Positions 1-6,853 of a stretch of DNA of 8,986 bases are shown here, in pieces. How positions within the stretch are numbered: position 1 is the first letter of the stretch; every line of letters begins with the position of its first letter. The DNA comes from Nitrososphaerota archaeon (GTDB lineage: Archaea; Thermoproteota; Nitrososphaeria; Nitrososphaerales; UBA57): positions 1-8,986 of the forward strand of contig NZOP01000018.1 in the NCBI GenBank assembly GCA_002693165.1. Reading direction: 5' to 3'. Under the pieces are notes generated by a model. It saw only the letters and a list, made by a program, of their open reading frames with translations. It did not search any database and was not told the DNA's origin. Both the position numbers and the translations under genes were made by a program.

Positions 1-1
1 T

Positions 2-1261
2 ATATTTGTCGACGAAGAAATCTATAATGAATCATTTTTTAATTTTATTAAAGCTGAATTTTCTAAAAAGTACAATATTGATGTATCTGTTACTTCTGGA
101 CATTGGTCTGGAGTCTCTACTAAATTAGTTAACGATAAAGTCTCGGGTAGAAAAAGTGGTTCGTATGATTTGTTAATTTTAAGTGATGAAGCTACTGCTC
201 GATTAACAGAAAAAAAATTATTATATCCACAAACTAGTGATTTTATCGATAAGTCTGATAATTCTCATGTATTTCAATCACAAATTTCTGGTATTGATAA
301 TGACGGTTCTGTTATAACTTTATGGTTTGATACATATGCATTTCTCTATAATTCTGACGAATTCTACAAATTTGAAAATGTATATTGTTATTTGGGATTG
401 GTAGGAGAGGATGAAGATGACGATGACGATGACGATGATGATGATAATGATGGTTCAGGAAGTAGAGATGATGACGATGACGACGATGATGAAGAACGTT
501 GTCCATCTGCAGAAGATCACGACGACGATGATGATAATGATGGTTCAGGAAGTAGAGATGATGACGATGACGACGACGATGATAATGATGGCTCAGGAAG
601 TGGAGATGACGACGATGACGACGACGAAGAAGTTGAAGGACTCTTGTTTCCAAATCCTATTGAAACTAATGCCGGTGCCGCTTTAGTTGTTAATACTGTC
701 TTGTATTATAGTGAATCTAATTATTACAACGGTTATGATGCTTCTCTTGAATCTGAATGGCCAGAACTATTGAATTTTGAAATTGACGATGAGCCTGAAA
801 TGGAGGAAATGGACGAACTATTCGGAGAAATTGAACCAGAACTTGTTATTGATTCTATTCTTGAAGCATTTGACGAAGAAGAACTTCTAGTCGGATATTT
901 TAGATACGGTTCTATTTTACTAGAGTCTTTGGAGATGGATATTGACGATGAAATTGAAATTTACATTGCACACGAAGGAAGTATGAAATCCAATGTTCAT
1001 TCTTCTATTCCATTTAACGCAAATAACAAAGCCGGTGCAATATTACTCATAAATGAAATTCTTGATGAAAAAATCCAAACTGAAATTGCATATTCTTACG
1101 GTAGTTTCCCTTCTGCTAACATTGCTGTTTTTGATACTATTTTTGACGAAGCTCAATTTTGGATCTCAAGTGACGAAATTATCTCGAATCTGATAGAATG
1201 GCCACATTATCAGTATAAAATAAATATTCTTGATATGTGGAGAGTTTTGTTCGAGGGTTAG
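2..1261 (+). CDS. Solute-binding-protein-like protein with Asp-rich repeat insert (5' end outside window)
   Basis: The frame is open from the first bases of the window, so 419 residues are visible and the true start, with any signal peptide, lies upstream; the TTG at 170 is internal. The first ~130 residues read like the start of a periplasmic or extracellular solute-binding protein: FVDEEIYNESF, then FSKKYNIDVSV, then GSYDLLILSD, then LWFDTYAFLYNSDEF. After an Asp-rich tract (residues ~136-210) the second lobe resumes with LLFPNPIETNAGAALVV and ends with NNKAGAILLINEILDEKIQ and GSFPSANIAVF, the usual order for ABC-type binding proteins of the iron, thiamine or polyamine kind. This is a fold-level resemblance judged by eye. 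The ligand cannot be read. The whole protein is very acidic. No permease or ATPase gene follows, only the small gene 13 bases downstream. It could instead be a surface protein that has kept the binding-protein fold. Confidence 0.7.
   Translation: MFVDEEIYNESFFNFIKAEFSKKYNIDVSVTSGHWSGVSTKLVNDKVSGRKSGSYDLLILSDEATARLTEKKLLYPQTSDFIDKSDNSHVFQSQISGIDNDGSVITLWFDTYAFLYNSDEFYKFENVYCYLGLVGEDEDDDDDDDDDDNDGSGSRDDDDDDDDEERCPSAEDHDDDDDNDGSGSRDDDDDDDDDNDGSGSGDDDDDDDEEVEGLLFPNPIETNAGAALVVNTVLYYSESNYYNGYDASLESEWPELLNFEIDDEPEMEEMDELFGEIEPELVIDSILEAFDEEELLVGYFRYGSILLESLEMDIDDEIEIYIAHEGSMKSNVHSSIPFNANNKAGAILLINEILDEKIQTEIAYSYGSFPSANIAVFDTIFDEAQFWISSDEIISNLIEWPHYQYKINILDMWRVLFEG
407..631 (+). repeat. In-frame Asp-rich tandem repeat with three EF-loop-like units
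   Basis: About 75 codons of almost pure Asp, broken by three near-identical units DNDGSGS(R/G)DDDD at 443-478, 533-568 and 581-616. Each unit fits the 12-residue EF-hand loop spacing (D1, D3, S5, S7, D9, acidic 12, with G at 4 and 6) but lacks the hydrophobic residue at 8 and flanking helices; read one register earlier it fits DxDxDG. At DNA level, 437-486 is identical to 527-576 (90-base offset). The third unit is offset 48 bases from the second, with a few changes. All offsets are multiples of three, so the frame is preserved. GAC and GAT alternate, unlike the GAT-rich remainder. Calcium or other cation binding is an inference. Confidence 0.9.
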
Positions 1262-1274
1262 TGTATTTATTTTG

Positions 1275-1724
1275 ATGGATACGATCATTAATAATTTAAA
1301 TATTTTATTAAACAAATTTAATAAAAAGAATGTTACAGTTATTGTATTATTATTTCTATTAATTTTTGTTTATAGTTTACGTGCAAATGCACTTAATCTT
1401 GGTAGTAATTACGCTTCTGATTTGGAATCCCAAATTACTAATATTCCAAACGACCAATTGTCAAATACGTCTTTTATTACAAATGTCCCCGTTTCAATTT
1501 ATACTATTGAAGGAGAAGGCAAGTCTCTTAAAATAACTTCTGTAACGCTTGTTAATTTAATTTCTGGAGAATTTATTGTTGATCTAAGTGATTATGAAGA
1601 ATTTAATTCAGTCATGACTAAAAATTTCTTTCTGCCTGGACAATATAAAGTATACGTAACTATCGTTGACAGTGTCTTAATCATGGAGTTTGAAAGGACT
1701 GTCGGCGAATATAATAAACGATAA
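1275..1724 (+). CDS. Small secreted or membrane-anchored hypothetical protein
   Basis: 149 residues. I do not recognise the family. The ATG at 1275 is preferred over an in-frame start at 1230 because 1230 lies inside the preceding gene, and 1275 gives a clean N-terminus: a Lys/Asn stretch (residues 14-19), a hydrophobic core VTVIVLLFLLIFVY (20-33), then SLRANA, an AxA-like signal peptidase site after Ala39. The segment may be a cleaved signal or an uncleaved anchor. The remainder (~40-149) has no cysteine and alternates polar and hydrophobic residues in short runs, with a late GQYKVYVTIVDS stretch typical of an Ig-like or other beta-sandwich domain; that fold is an inference. It begins 13 bases after the binding-protein-like gene, on the same strand, so the two are probably co-transcribed. 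A partner role outside the membrane is plausible but unproven. Confidence 0.7.
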   Translation: MDTIINNLNILLNKFNKKNVTVIVLLFLLIFVYSLRANALNLGSNYASDLESQITNIPNDQLSNTSFITNVPVSIYTIEGEGKSLKITSVTLVNLISGEFIVDLSDYEEFNSVMTKNFFLPGQYKVYVTIVDSVLIMEFERTVGEYNKR

Positions 1725-1756
1725 TTCTAAAATTTTATTTATATCTTAATACTGCA

Positions 1757-2155
1757 TTATTTGACCATTTTTTTTATGTGATCAATTATTGTTTCCATTG
1801 ACGTGCCTGGACCAAAGTTTCCAGATATGCCTTTATTTTCAAGCTCTTTTTTGTCTTCTTCAGGAATGATTCCTCCTCCAATTACTGCTATATTGTCTAT
1901 ACCTTTGTCTTTTAGGTGTTTTTTTACTTCTGGAAATGCTGTTAAATGCGCTCCATTGTGTAAACTTAAAGCTATTGCATCAACATCTTCGTCAATTGCT
2001 ATTTTTGCTACCTGTTCTGGAGTTGGTAATAATCCACTGTAGATGACATCCATTCCAGCATCTCTTAACGCTTTGCATAATACTAGTATTCCTCTATCAT
2101 GTGCATCTAATCCAGGTTTTGCAACTAATATTCTGATTTTTGTTTTTTCTGACAT
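1757..2155 (-). CDS. mcmA2: Methylmalonyl-CoA mutase, cobalamin-binding small subunit
   Basis: 132 residues, the separate B12-binding domain of a split methylmalonyl-CoA mutase. The cobalt-ligand motif DxHxxG is present as D17-A-H19-D-R-G22 in the context KPGLDAHDRG; His19 should replace the lower base of adenosylcobalamin. The second nucleotide-loop element reads ALSLHNGAH (62-70), and the third is the GGG at 93-95 in VIGGGIIPEED. The C-terminus has FGPGT (114-118), as in the family. I chose the ATG at 2155 over an in-frame ATG at 2191, because 2191 lies inside the large-subunit gene and would add 12 residues before the domain. The gene starts 11 bases after the large-subunit stop on the same strand, so the two form an operon and a 1:1 complex is expected. 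In autotrophic archaea this enzyme serves the 3-hydroxypropionate/4-hydroxybutyrate cycle. Confidence 0.95.
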   Translation of the reverse strand: MSEKTKIRILVAKPGLDAHDRGILVLCKALRDAGMDVIYSGLLPTPEQVAKIAIDEDVDAIALSLHNGAHLTAFPEVKKHLKDKGIDNIAVIGGGIIPEEDKKELENKGISGNFGPGTSMETIIDHIKKMVK

Positions 2156-2166
2156 TTTCTCAACTC

Positions 2167-3906
2167 TTAAAAAATCTGCGGTTCTTTCCATTCTCCAAAA
2201 ACGTCTCTTCCAACATCAACAATTTCTTGTAATGTTGCATATGCTTGTACTGCTTTTAATGTATCATACATGCAGTTTTTCTCATCGTTTTCATAAGTTC
2301 TTCTTAAATTTGCTAATGTTTTTTTGACTTTATCATTATCTCTTTCATTTTTGATTTTTTTCAAACGTTCTATTTGAATCTCTTGAGCTTTATCGTCTAC
2401 TTTTAATATTTTAATTGGTTTTTCTTCAGTTTCATTATATTTATTCACACCTACAATAATTTCTTTTTCTTTTTCAATTTGCAATTGATTTCGATATGCA
2501 GTTTCTGCAATTTCTTTTTGTAAATATCCCTCTTCTATTGCATTTATTACTCCTCCTATTTTTTCTATTTTATCAAAGTATCTATAAGCTCCTTCTTCCA
2601 GTTCGTTTGTCAAACATTCTAAATAATAGGATCCTCCCAATGGGTCGACTGTTGATGTTACTCCTGTTTCTTCTGCAATTATTTGTTGAGTTCTTAATGC
2701 AACTTTTACTGCTTCTTCTGTAGGTAATGCCCATGCTTCATCGTACGAATTAGTATGTAATGATTGTGTTCCACCTAATACTGCTGCAAGTGCTTCTATT
2801 GCAGTTCTGACTATATTGTTCATTGGCTGTTGCCATGTTAATGATGCTCCTGATGTTTGTGTATGAAATCTTAATATGAGTGCCTTGTTATCTTCTACTC
2901 CATATTTTTCTTTTAAGACTGTTGCCCATATCCTTCTTGCAGCTCTAAATTTGGCAATTTCTTCAAAGAAATTCATAGTGCTGTTGAAGAAAAACGACAA
3001 ACGTGGAGCAAATTCTTCTATCTTGAGTCCTGCTTGTTTGCCTAATTCTAAATACGTAAATCCATTGGCTAACGTGAATGCTAATTCTTGTACTGCGTTT
3101 GAACCTGCTTCTCTTATATGATATCCGCTAATGCTTATGTAGTTCCATTTTGGCATTTCTTTTGTACAATATTCCATCATATCTCTAATAATTCTCATAT
3201 GATTTTTTGGTGGATATGTCCATTCTTTCTGGGCGATGTATTCTTTTAGAATATCAGTTTGCACTGTTCCTCTTAATTCATTAATAGGAATGTTATTTTT
3301 TATTGCTACTGAAGCATACATTGCAGTTAAAATCGAAGCAGGTGCATTGATTGTCATTGACGTGCTTACATCCCTTAATGGTATTTCGTTAAATAATATT
3401 TCCATATCTTTCAGTGAAGAAATATTACATCCACATTTTCCAACTTCACCTATTGATCTTTTATTATCTGCGTCATATCCATATAATGTTGGCATATCAA
3501 ATGCTATGCTTAATCCAGTCTGTCCGTTTTCTATTAAATATTTTAATCTTTTATTTGTATCTTCTGGTGTTCCAAATCCTGAAAACATTCTCATTGTCCA
3601 TTTTTTTCCTCTATACATATTCGGATATGGACCTCTAGTATACGGAAAATCCCCCGGAAACAAATTTTGTGATAAATTGTCAACATCTGCCATCGTGTAA
3701 GTATTTTTTACGTTTATGTCAGAAGTAGTTTGATAAATTTTATTATGATCTGCAGAATTATCTGTCCATGGTTCGAGTACGTCTTTTTCCCATTTTTTTA
3801 TCCTATCTTTGATCTGTTTTAGTTGATCTTCAGAATCTTGATTAGTTGATTTTTTCTCTGTAATCTCATTTATTTTGACTTTCCAATAATTTTTAGTTTC
3901 TTGCAA
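2167..3906 (-). CDS. mcmA1: Methylmalonyl-CoA mutase, large catalytic subunit
   Basis: 579 residues, the TIM-barrel substrate-binding subunit; it lacks the C-terminal B12 domain of one-chain mutases, which is supplied by the next gene. It catalyses the radical isomerisation of (R)-methylmalonyl-CoA and succinyl-CoA in the cytoplasm. Family landmarks in order: RGPYPNMY with Tyr98, GLSIAFDMPTLYGYD (131-145), TVQTDILKEY (214-223), YPPKNHMR with Arg238, SGYHIREAG with His263, HTQTSG (348-353), TQSLHTNSYDEA (380-391), GVNKY (486-490). By my alignment Tyr98 and Arg238 match the Tyr89/Arg207 pair that separates methylmalonyl-CoA mutase from isobutyryl- and hydroxyisobutyryl-CoA mutases, so the substrate call is firm. 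No ATG is available upstream: an in-frame stop lies three codons before the TTG at 3906. AGGT (3915-3918 on the minus strand), 8 bases upstream of that TTG, supports it. Residues 1-50 are lysine-rich and look like a helical linker region. Confidence 0.96.
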   Translation of the reverse strand: MQETKNYWKVKINEITEKKSTNQDSEDQLKQIKDRIKKWEKDVLEPWTDNSADHNKIYQTTSDINVKNTYTMADVDNLSQNLFPGDFPYTRGPYPNMYRGKKWTMRMFSGFGTPEDTNKRLKYLIENGQTGLSIAFDMPTLYGYDADNKRSIGEVGKCGCNISSLKDMEILFNEIPLRDVSTSMTINAPASILTAMYASVAIKNNIPINELRGTVQTDILKEYIAQKEWTYPPKNHMRIIRDMMEYCTKEMPKWNYISISGYHIREAGSNAVQELAFTLANGFTYLELGKQAGLKIEEFAPRLSFFFNSTMNFFEEIAKFRAARRIWATVLKEKYGVEDNKALILRFHTQTSGASLTWQQPMNNIVRTAIEALAAVLGGTQSLHTNSYDEAWALPTEEAVKVALRTQQIIAEETGVTSTVDPLGGSYYLECLTNELEEGAYRYFDKIEKIGGVINAIEEGYLQKEIAETAYRNQLQIEKEKEIIVGVNKYNETEEKPIKILKVDDKAQEIQIERLKKIKNERDNDKVKKTLANLRRTYENDEKNCMYDTLKAVQAYATLQEIVDVGRDVFGEWKEPQIF

Positions 3907-4032
3907 TATGATTTACCTATATATGAATCCAAAATACTATGCTTTAATTAATTTCGTATTATTGAAAAAAAATTCGTCAAATGACAAAGTTATTAATTAT
4001 ATAAATGATTTGCTGATAAGTAATTAGGCCCT
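3907..4032. promoter_or_regulatory. Divergent promoter region between mutase operon and meaB
   Basis: 126 bases of very AT-rich DNA between divergent genes of one pathway. For meaB, TTATATAAA at 3997-4005 lies about 30 bases before the ATG at 4033, the distance expected for an archaeal TATA box with a very short or absent leader; no Shine-Dalgarno sequence precedes that ATG. For the mutase, ATTAATTAAAG read on the minus strand (about 3942-3952) is the best TATA-like candidate and would give a leader of roughly 10-15 bases containing the AGGT site. Placing both promoters in one spacer allows coordinated control. Confidence 0.5.
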
Positions 4033-4974
4033 ATGAGTAATAATATGATTAGTTCTATTCTATCTGGCGACCGTGCATTTATAGCAAGAGCTATTTCTAT
4101 GATTGAAAACGAAGATCCAGAAATAAATGATATAATGTCTAAATTATATTCAAAAACTGGAAATGCTTTTGTAATTGGAATTACAGGTCCTCCTGGTACT
4201 GGGAAAAGCACTCTCATTAATCAATTAATTAGTTCCTTTCGTAAATTAAATAAGAAAGTTGGGGTTATTGCAATTGATCCTTCTAGTCCAATTTCTGGCG
4301 GTTCATTATTAGGAGATCGTTTACGAATGCAAGATCATGGTTCTGATTCAGGTGTTTATATAAGAAGTATGGCTTCAGGTAATCGATCTGGTGGTCTTGC
4401 AAAAGCAACTCGAAGAAGTATATCTGTTCTCGATGCATCCGGATTTGATGTAATAATTGTTGAAAGTGTTGGCGCTGGACAATCCGAAGTTGATATCTTA
4501 AAAATTACTGATACTGTTGTAATTGTTCTTATGCCGGAATTGGGCGATGACATTCAAATGTATAAAGCTGGTTTAATGGAAATAGGAGACATATTTGTTA
4601 TAAATAAATCAGATCTTAAAGGCTCTGATAAAATGTACACTCGGTTACTTGCATATATTGGTTCTAATGAAAATAATAATTGGTCACCAAATGTTATACA
4701 AACGATTTCTACTGATGGAACTGGAATTTCTAATTTACTTAAATCTATTCTTGCAAGAAAAGAATTTATCACAAATTCACTAAATCATCCTTCGTATAAA
4801 AAAAATAAAATTAAAAATCAAATCTTGGATATAATGATTGAAAATTTAAAAACTTCCTTTTTACAAGAAGTAAATAATGACATAAATCTTGATTCCTTGG
4901 TTGACGAAGTATACAAAAATGAAATCGATCCTGAGCAGGCAGCAGCTGTTCTAAAGACAAAATTGGATAGTTGA
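4033..4974 (+). CDS. meaB: MeaB/ArgK-type GTPase, methylmalonyl-CoA mutase chaperone
   Basis: 313 residues, a G3E-family P-loop GTPase. Homologues bind methylmalonyl-CoA mutase, gate adenosylcobalamin loading by GTP hydrolysis and remove damaged cofactor. Visible elements: Walker A GPPGTGKST (52-60), IDPSSPISGGSLLGDRLRM (81-99, the switch region diagnostic of this family), ESVGAGQSE (144-152), PELGDDIQMYKAGLMEI (168-184), and the base-recognition motif NKSD (191-194). The C-terminal ~50 residues are helical and end in IDPEQAAAVL, as in MeaB dimerisation arms. Length is normal. The first 40 residues (SGDRAFIARAISMIEN) are the family's N-terminal helices, which supports the ATG at 4033. It diverges from the mutase operon, and that context separates it from other P-loop GTPases. 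Its stop is 3 bases from the convergent GPN GTPase stop. Confidence 0.94.
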   Translation: MSNNMISSILSGDRAFIARAISMIENEDPEINDIMSKLYSKTGNAFVIGITGPPGTGKSTLINQLISSFRKLNKKVGVIAIDPSSPISGGSLLGDRLRMQDHGSDSGVYIRSMASGNRSGGLAKATRRSISVLDASGFDVIIVESVGAGQSEVDILKITDTVVIVLMPELGDDIQMYKAGLMEIGDIFVINKSDLKGSDKMYTRLLAYIGSNENNNWSPNVIQTISTDGTGISNLLKSILARKEFITNSLNHPSYKKNKIKNQILDIMIENLKTSFLQEVNNDINLDSLVDEVYKNEIDPEQAAAVLKTKLDS

Positions 4975-4977
4975 TTA

Positions 4978-5715
4978 TTACTCTCCTCTGTCTATAATTC
5001 TTGATATTGAAGCCACTAATTCTACTATGCCTTCATTATTTTCAGTTGATACAGGTATTAATTCATCAAGAATATCTGATTCCATAACATTTTCAATTAT
5101 TCTACTTGTTAAATCATATGTTTCTCCATCTTCTTTCAAATCGTCTAATAATTCTGAAAAATCATCTGCCCACTTTAGCAATTTATTATTTTCTGGAATC
5201 AAATCCGTTTTTGTTAATATTGAAATTTGTGGAATTTTTAATCGTAATTTTATTGAACTTCCTAGTAAAGCAATCGAGATGAAATTTGAAGGATTTTTTA
5301 CTAACGTTGAATCAAATAAAAATATATTTACATTTGCTTCATTTTTCATGTTTTTAACAAGGTATGGTCCACTTGTTCTATATGCAAATAATTCAATCTG
5401 CCCAGGAGTATCTATAAATACATAATCTGGATTATATTCATCTATCTCATTTTCAATTTGTTCTAATTTTGTCGCAATTAAGTCTGAAGCTAAAATTAAT
5501 GATCCATTCGGACCTAAATTATATTTTTCCATAATATCTTTCAAATTTATATAATCTCTAATATCTACATCTACTCCATATGGTAAATTATTTACTCCTG
5601 GATCCAAGTTTACAGTGATTACATCTTTTCCTTCTTGTTGGTACCAATTTGATAAAATGGAAGTTAGTTGACTTTTTCCTGAACCTGCCGTTCCAGTAAA
5701 AAATATATTTTTCAT
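4978..5715 (-). CDS. GPN-loop GTPase (archaeal PAB0955-like)
   Basis: 245 residues, a complete archaeal GPN-loop GTPase. Motifs in order: Walker A GTAGSGKS (8-15), NLDPG (36-40), the defining GPN triplet at 68-70 in NLGPNGS, DTPGQIE (102-108), TKTD (168-171) and PVSTEN (221-226). These proteins form homodimers in which each GPN loop reaches into the partner's active site. The eukaryotic relatives (GPN1-3) assemble and import RNA polymerase II; the archaeal role is not settled, with involvement in transcription or replication proposed. The start ATG at 5715 leaves only three residues before the first beta strand, as usual for the family. It converges on meaB and diverges from the COG1058 gene; neither neighbour suggests a shared pathway. 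The presence of two distinct P-loop GTPase genes end to end appears to be coincidence. Confidence 0.93.
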   Translation of the reverse strand: MKNIFFTGTAGSGKSQLTSILSNWYQQEGKDVITVNLDPGVNNLPYGVDVDIRDYINLKDIMEKYNLGPNGSLILASDLIATKLEQIENEIDEYNPDYVFIDTPGQIELFAYRTSGPYLVKNMKNEANVNIFLFDSTLVKNPSNFISIALLGSSIKLRLKIPQISILTKTDLIPENNKLLKWADDFSELLDDLKEDGETYDLTSRIIENVMESDILDELIPVSTENNEGIVELVASISRIIDRGE

Positions 5716-5751
5716 CTTGTATTATTCATCCTTTTGTGTTATTTAGTTTTT

Positions 5752-5776
5752 TACAATAAAGTTAACAATTATTGTA
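5752..5776. promoter_or_regulatory. Inverted repeat in the GPN/COG1058 divergent spacer
   Basis: TACAATAA (5752-5759) and TTATTGTA (5769-5776) are perfect 8-base arms around a 9-base spacer that contains the palindrome GTTAAC (5761-5766). It lies in the 75-base spacer between two divergent genes, just before the ATG at 5791 and where the promoter of the plus-strand gene should be. The shape suits a dimeric regulator, but in AT-rich DNA such repeats also arise by chance, and no clear TATA box stands out for either gene. Confidence 0.3.
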
Positions 5777-5790
5777 TATTTTTCATCATT

Positions 5791-6600
5791 ATGCCTTCTT
5801 TTGAAATTATTTCAATTGGAAACGAACTACTATCTGGCAGGACTCTCAATACTAATCTTCAAACTATTTGTAAACATTTGGATGATATTGGTTGTGAAAT
5901 ATTACGTGCATTTGTTGTTCGTGACGATACACAAGAAATCTCTTCTACTTTGAATTCATGTATTTCCAGTGATTCTGAGTGGATATTGCTTTCAGGAGGT
6001 CTTGGTCCTACATATGATGATATGACTTTATCTTGTGTAAGTTCTACTTTGAATTTGCCTCTAAAAATTAATCCATTGGCGTTAGAAATGATTATTCAAC
6101 GTTATGAACTTCTTGTCGAACAGAAAATTATTCAATCATTTGTTCTTACTGAAAGTAGAAAAAAGATGGCTACTATGCCTTTTGGATCTATTCCTTTACG
6201 AAATCGTGTTGGAACTGCTCCTGGAATTTTAATTAAATATAATAATAACAACATTGTATGTTTGCCTGGAGTTCCTGATGAGATGGAAAATATTTTAATT
6301 CACGAGGTATTTCCTCTGTTGGATAAAAAACTCCTTAATCTTAATATGACAAAAACTATTTTTATTAATGGCATAAGTGAATCTGAACTTGCCCCCATAG
6401 TTAATGAATTAGTATTAAAGAATCAAGACGTATATATTAAATCACATCCTCGTGGTATTAATGAAGGAGTATATTCTATTGAAGTTGTTGTATCTGTTAA
6501 ATCTACTAATAATTCTAATTCTTCTATAAAACTTAATTCAATCATGAATCAATTAATTTCTACTTTAAAATTAATTGATGGTATTGTAATTACTGAATAA
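5791..6600 (+). CDS. CinA N-terminal / MoaB-like nucleotide-binding protein (COG1058)
   Basis: 269 residues, the stand-alone archaeal form of the CinA N-terminal domain, without the C-terminal nicotinamide-nucleotide amidase domain. Family motifs: IGNELLSG (9-16), SGGLGPTYDDMT (68-79), the MoaB/MogA/MoeA-like nucleotide-binding loop, NRVGTAPG (138-145) and CLPGVPDEM (157-165). Characterised bacterial relatives hydrolyse ADP-ribose and other pyrophosphates in NAD turnover; a molybdopterin role is less likely because that exact motif set belongs to COG1058. The ATG at 5791 is preferred over an in-frame ATG at 5734: it places SFEIISIGNELL at the N-terminus as in homologues, and the extra 19 residues would be cysteine- and aromatic-rich with no counterpart. 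The last ~90 residues form a small separate alpha/beta domain. It converges on the zinc-ribbon gene with one base between stops. Confidence 0.88.
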   Translation: MPSFEIISIGNELLSGRTLNTNLQTICKHLDDIGCEILRAFVVRDDTQEISSTLNSCISSDSEWILLSGGLGPTYDDMTLSCVSSTLNLPLKINPLALEMIIQRYELLVEQKIIQSFVLTESRKKMATMPFGSIPLRNRVGTAPGILIKYNNNNIVCLPGVPDEMENILIHEVFPLLDKKLLNLNMTKTIFINGISESELAPIVNELVLKNQDVYIKSHPRGINEGVYSIEVVVSVKSTNNSNSSIKLNSIMNQLISTLKLIDGIVITE

Positions 6601-6601
6601 A

Positions 6602-6820
6602 TTATTTTTTCTTTTTATCTGACAGCCACCACTGCAGATAATCATTTCCTCTTTGTGAATTTTTATCATAATCATCGTATTTTTTATCTCTTATTTTATC
6701 TCTTAAATTTACTAATTCATCACGACTTGTAAATAAACCACAATTTTTACATGCCATTTTTCTTGTTGAATAATCAAAATTCATATCATGCTCACATTCC
6801 GGACATTTTGTCGTTGGCAT
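6602..6820 (-). CDS. Small zinc-ribbon protein, function unknown
   Basis: 72 residues with two CxxC knuckles, Cys6-P-E-Cys9 and Cys24-K-N-Cys27, separated by 14 residues: a four-cysteine zinc ribbon of the kind found in TFIIB, TFS and many small archaeal proteins. From residue 31 the chain is highly charged (ELVNLRDKIRDKKYDDYDK) and probably helical, and it ends YLQWWLSDKKKK with an unusual Trp pair and a basic tail. This suggests a protein- or nucleic-acid-binding adaptor, but no specific function can be assigned. The ATG at 6820 is well placed: a minus-strand TATA-like box is centred 28 bases upstream, so the mRNA is probably leaderless. The gene is monocistronic by layout: convergent with the COG1058 gene and divergent from amt. 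Confidence 0.82.
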   Translation of the reverse strand: MPTTKCPECEHDMNFDYSTRKMACKNCGLFTSRDELVNLRDKIRDKKYDDYDKNSQRGNDYLQWWLSDKKKK

Positions 6821-6841
6821 TAGTTTATCAAAATAAAGTCT

Positions 6842-6853
6842 CTATATATAAAA
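6842..6853 (-). promoter_or_regulatory. TATA box for the zinc-ribbon gene
   Basis: On the minus strand this reads TTTTATATATAG. Its centre is about 28 bases from the first base of the ATG at 6820, matching an archaeal core promoter for a leaderless transcript. Confidence 0.55.

Noticed and set aside
312..653. Minus-strand open frame rich in His and Arg across the Asp repeat
   Set aside because: It is the reverse reading of GAT/GAC repeats; its composition is dictated by the repeat and it lacks its own gene context.
411..686. Plus-strand open frame rich in Met and Thr over the same repeat
   Set aside because: A frame-shifted reading of the same Asp codons; the other frame continues as a coherent protein on both sides.
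1803..3700. Several plus-strand open frames inside the mutase genes
   Set aside because: They are antisense to strongly conserved enzymes and their translations have no recognisable motifs.
4033..5715. meaB and GPN GTPase as a functional pair because both are P-loop GTPases
   Set aside because: They converge rather than share a transcript, belong to different families and have unrelated known roles.
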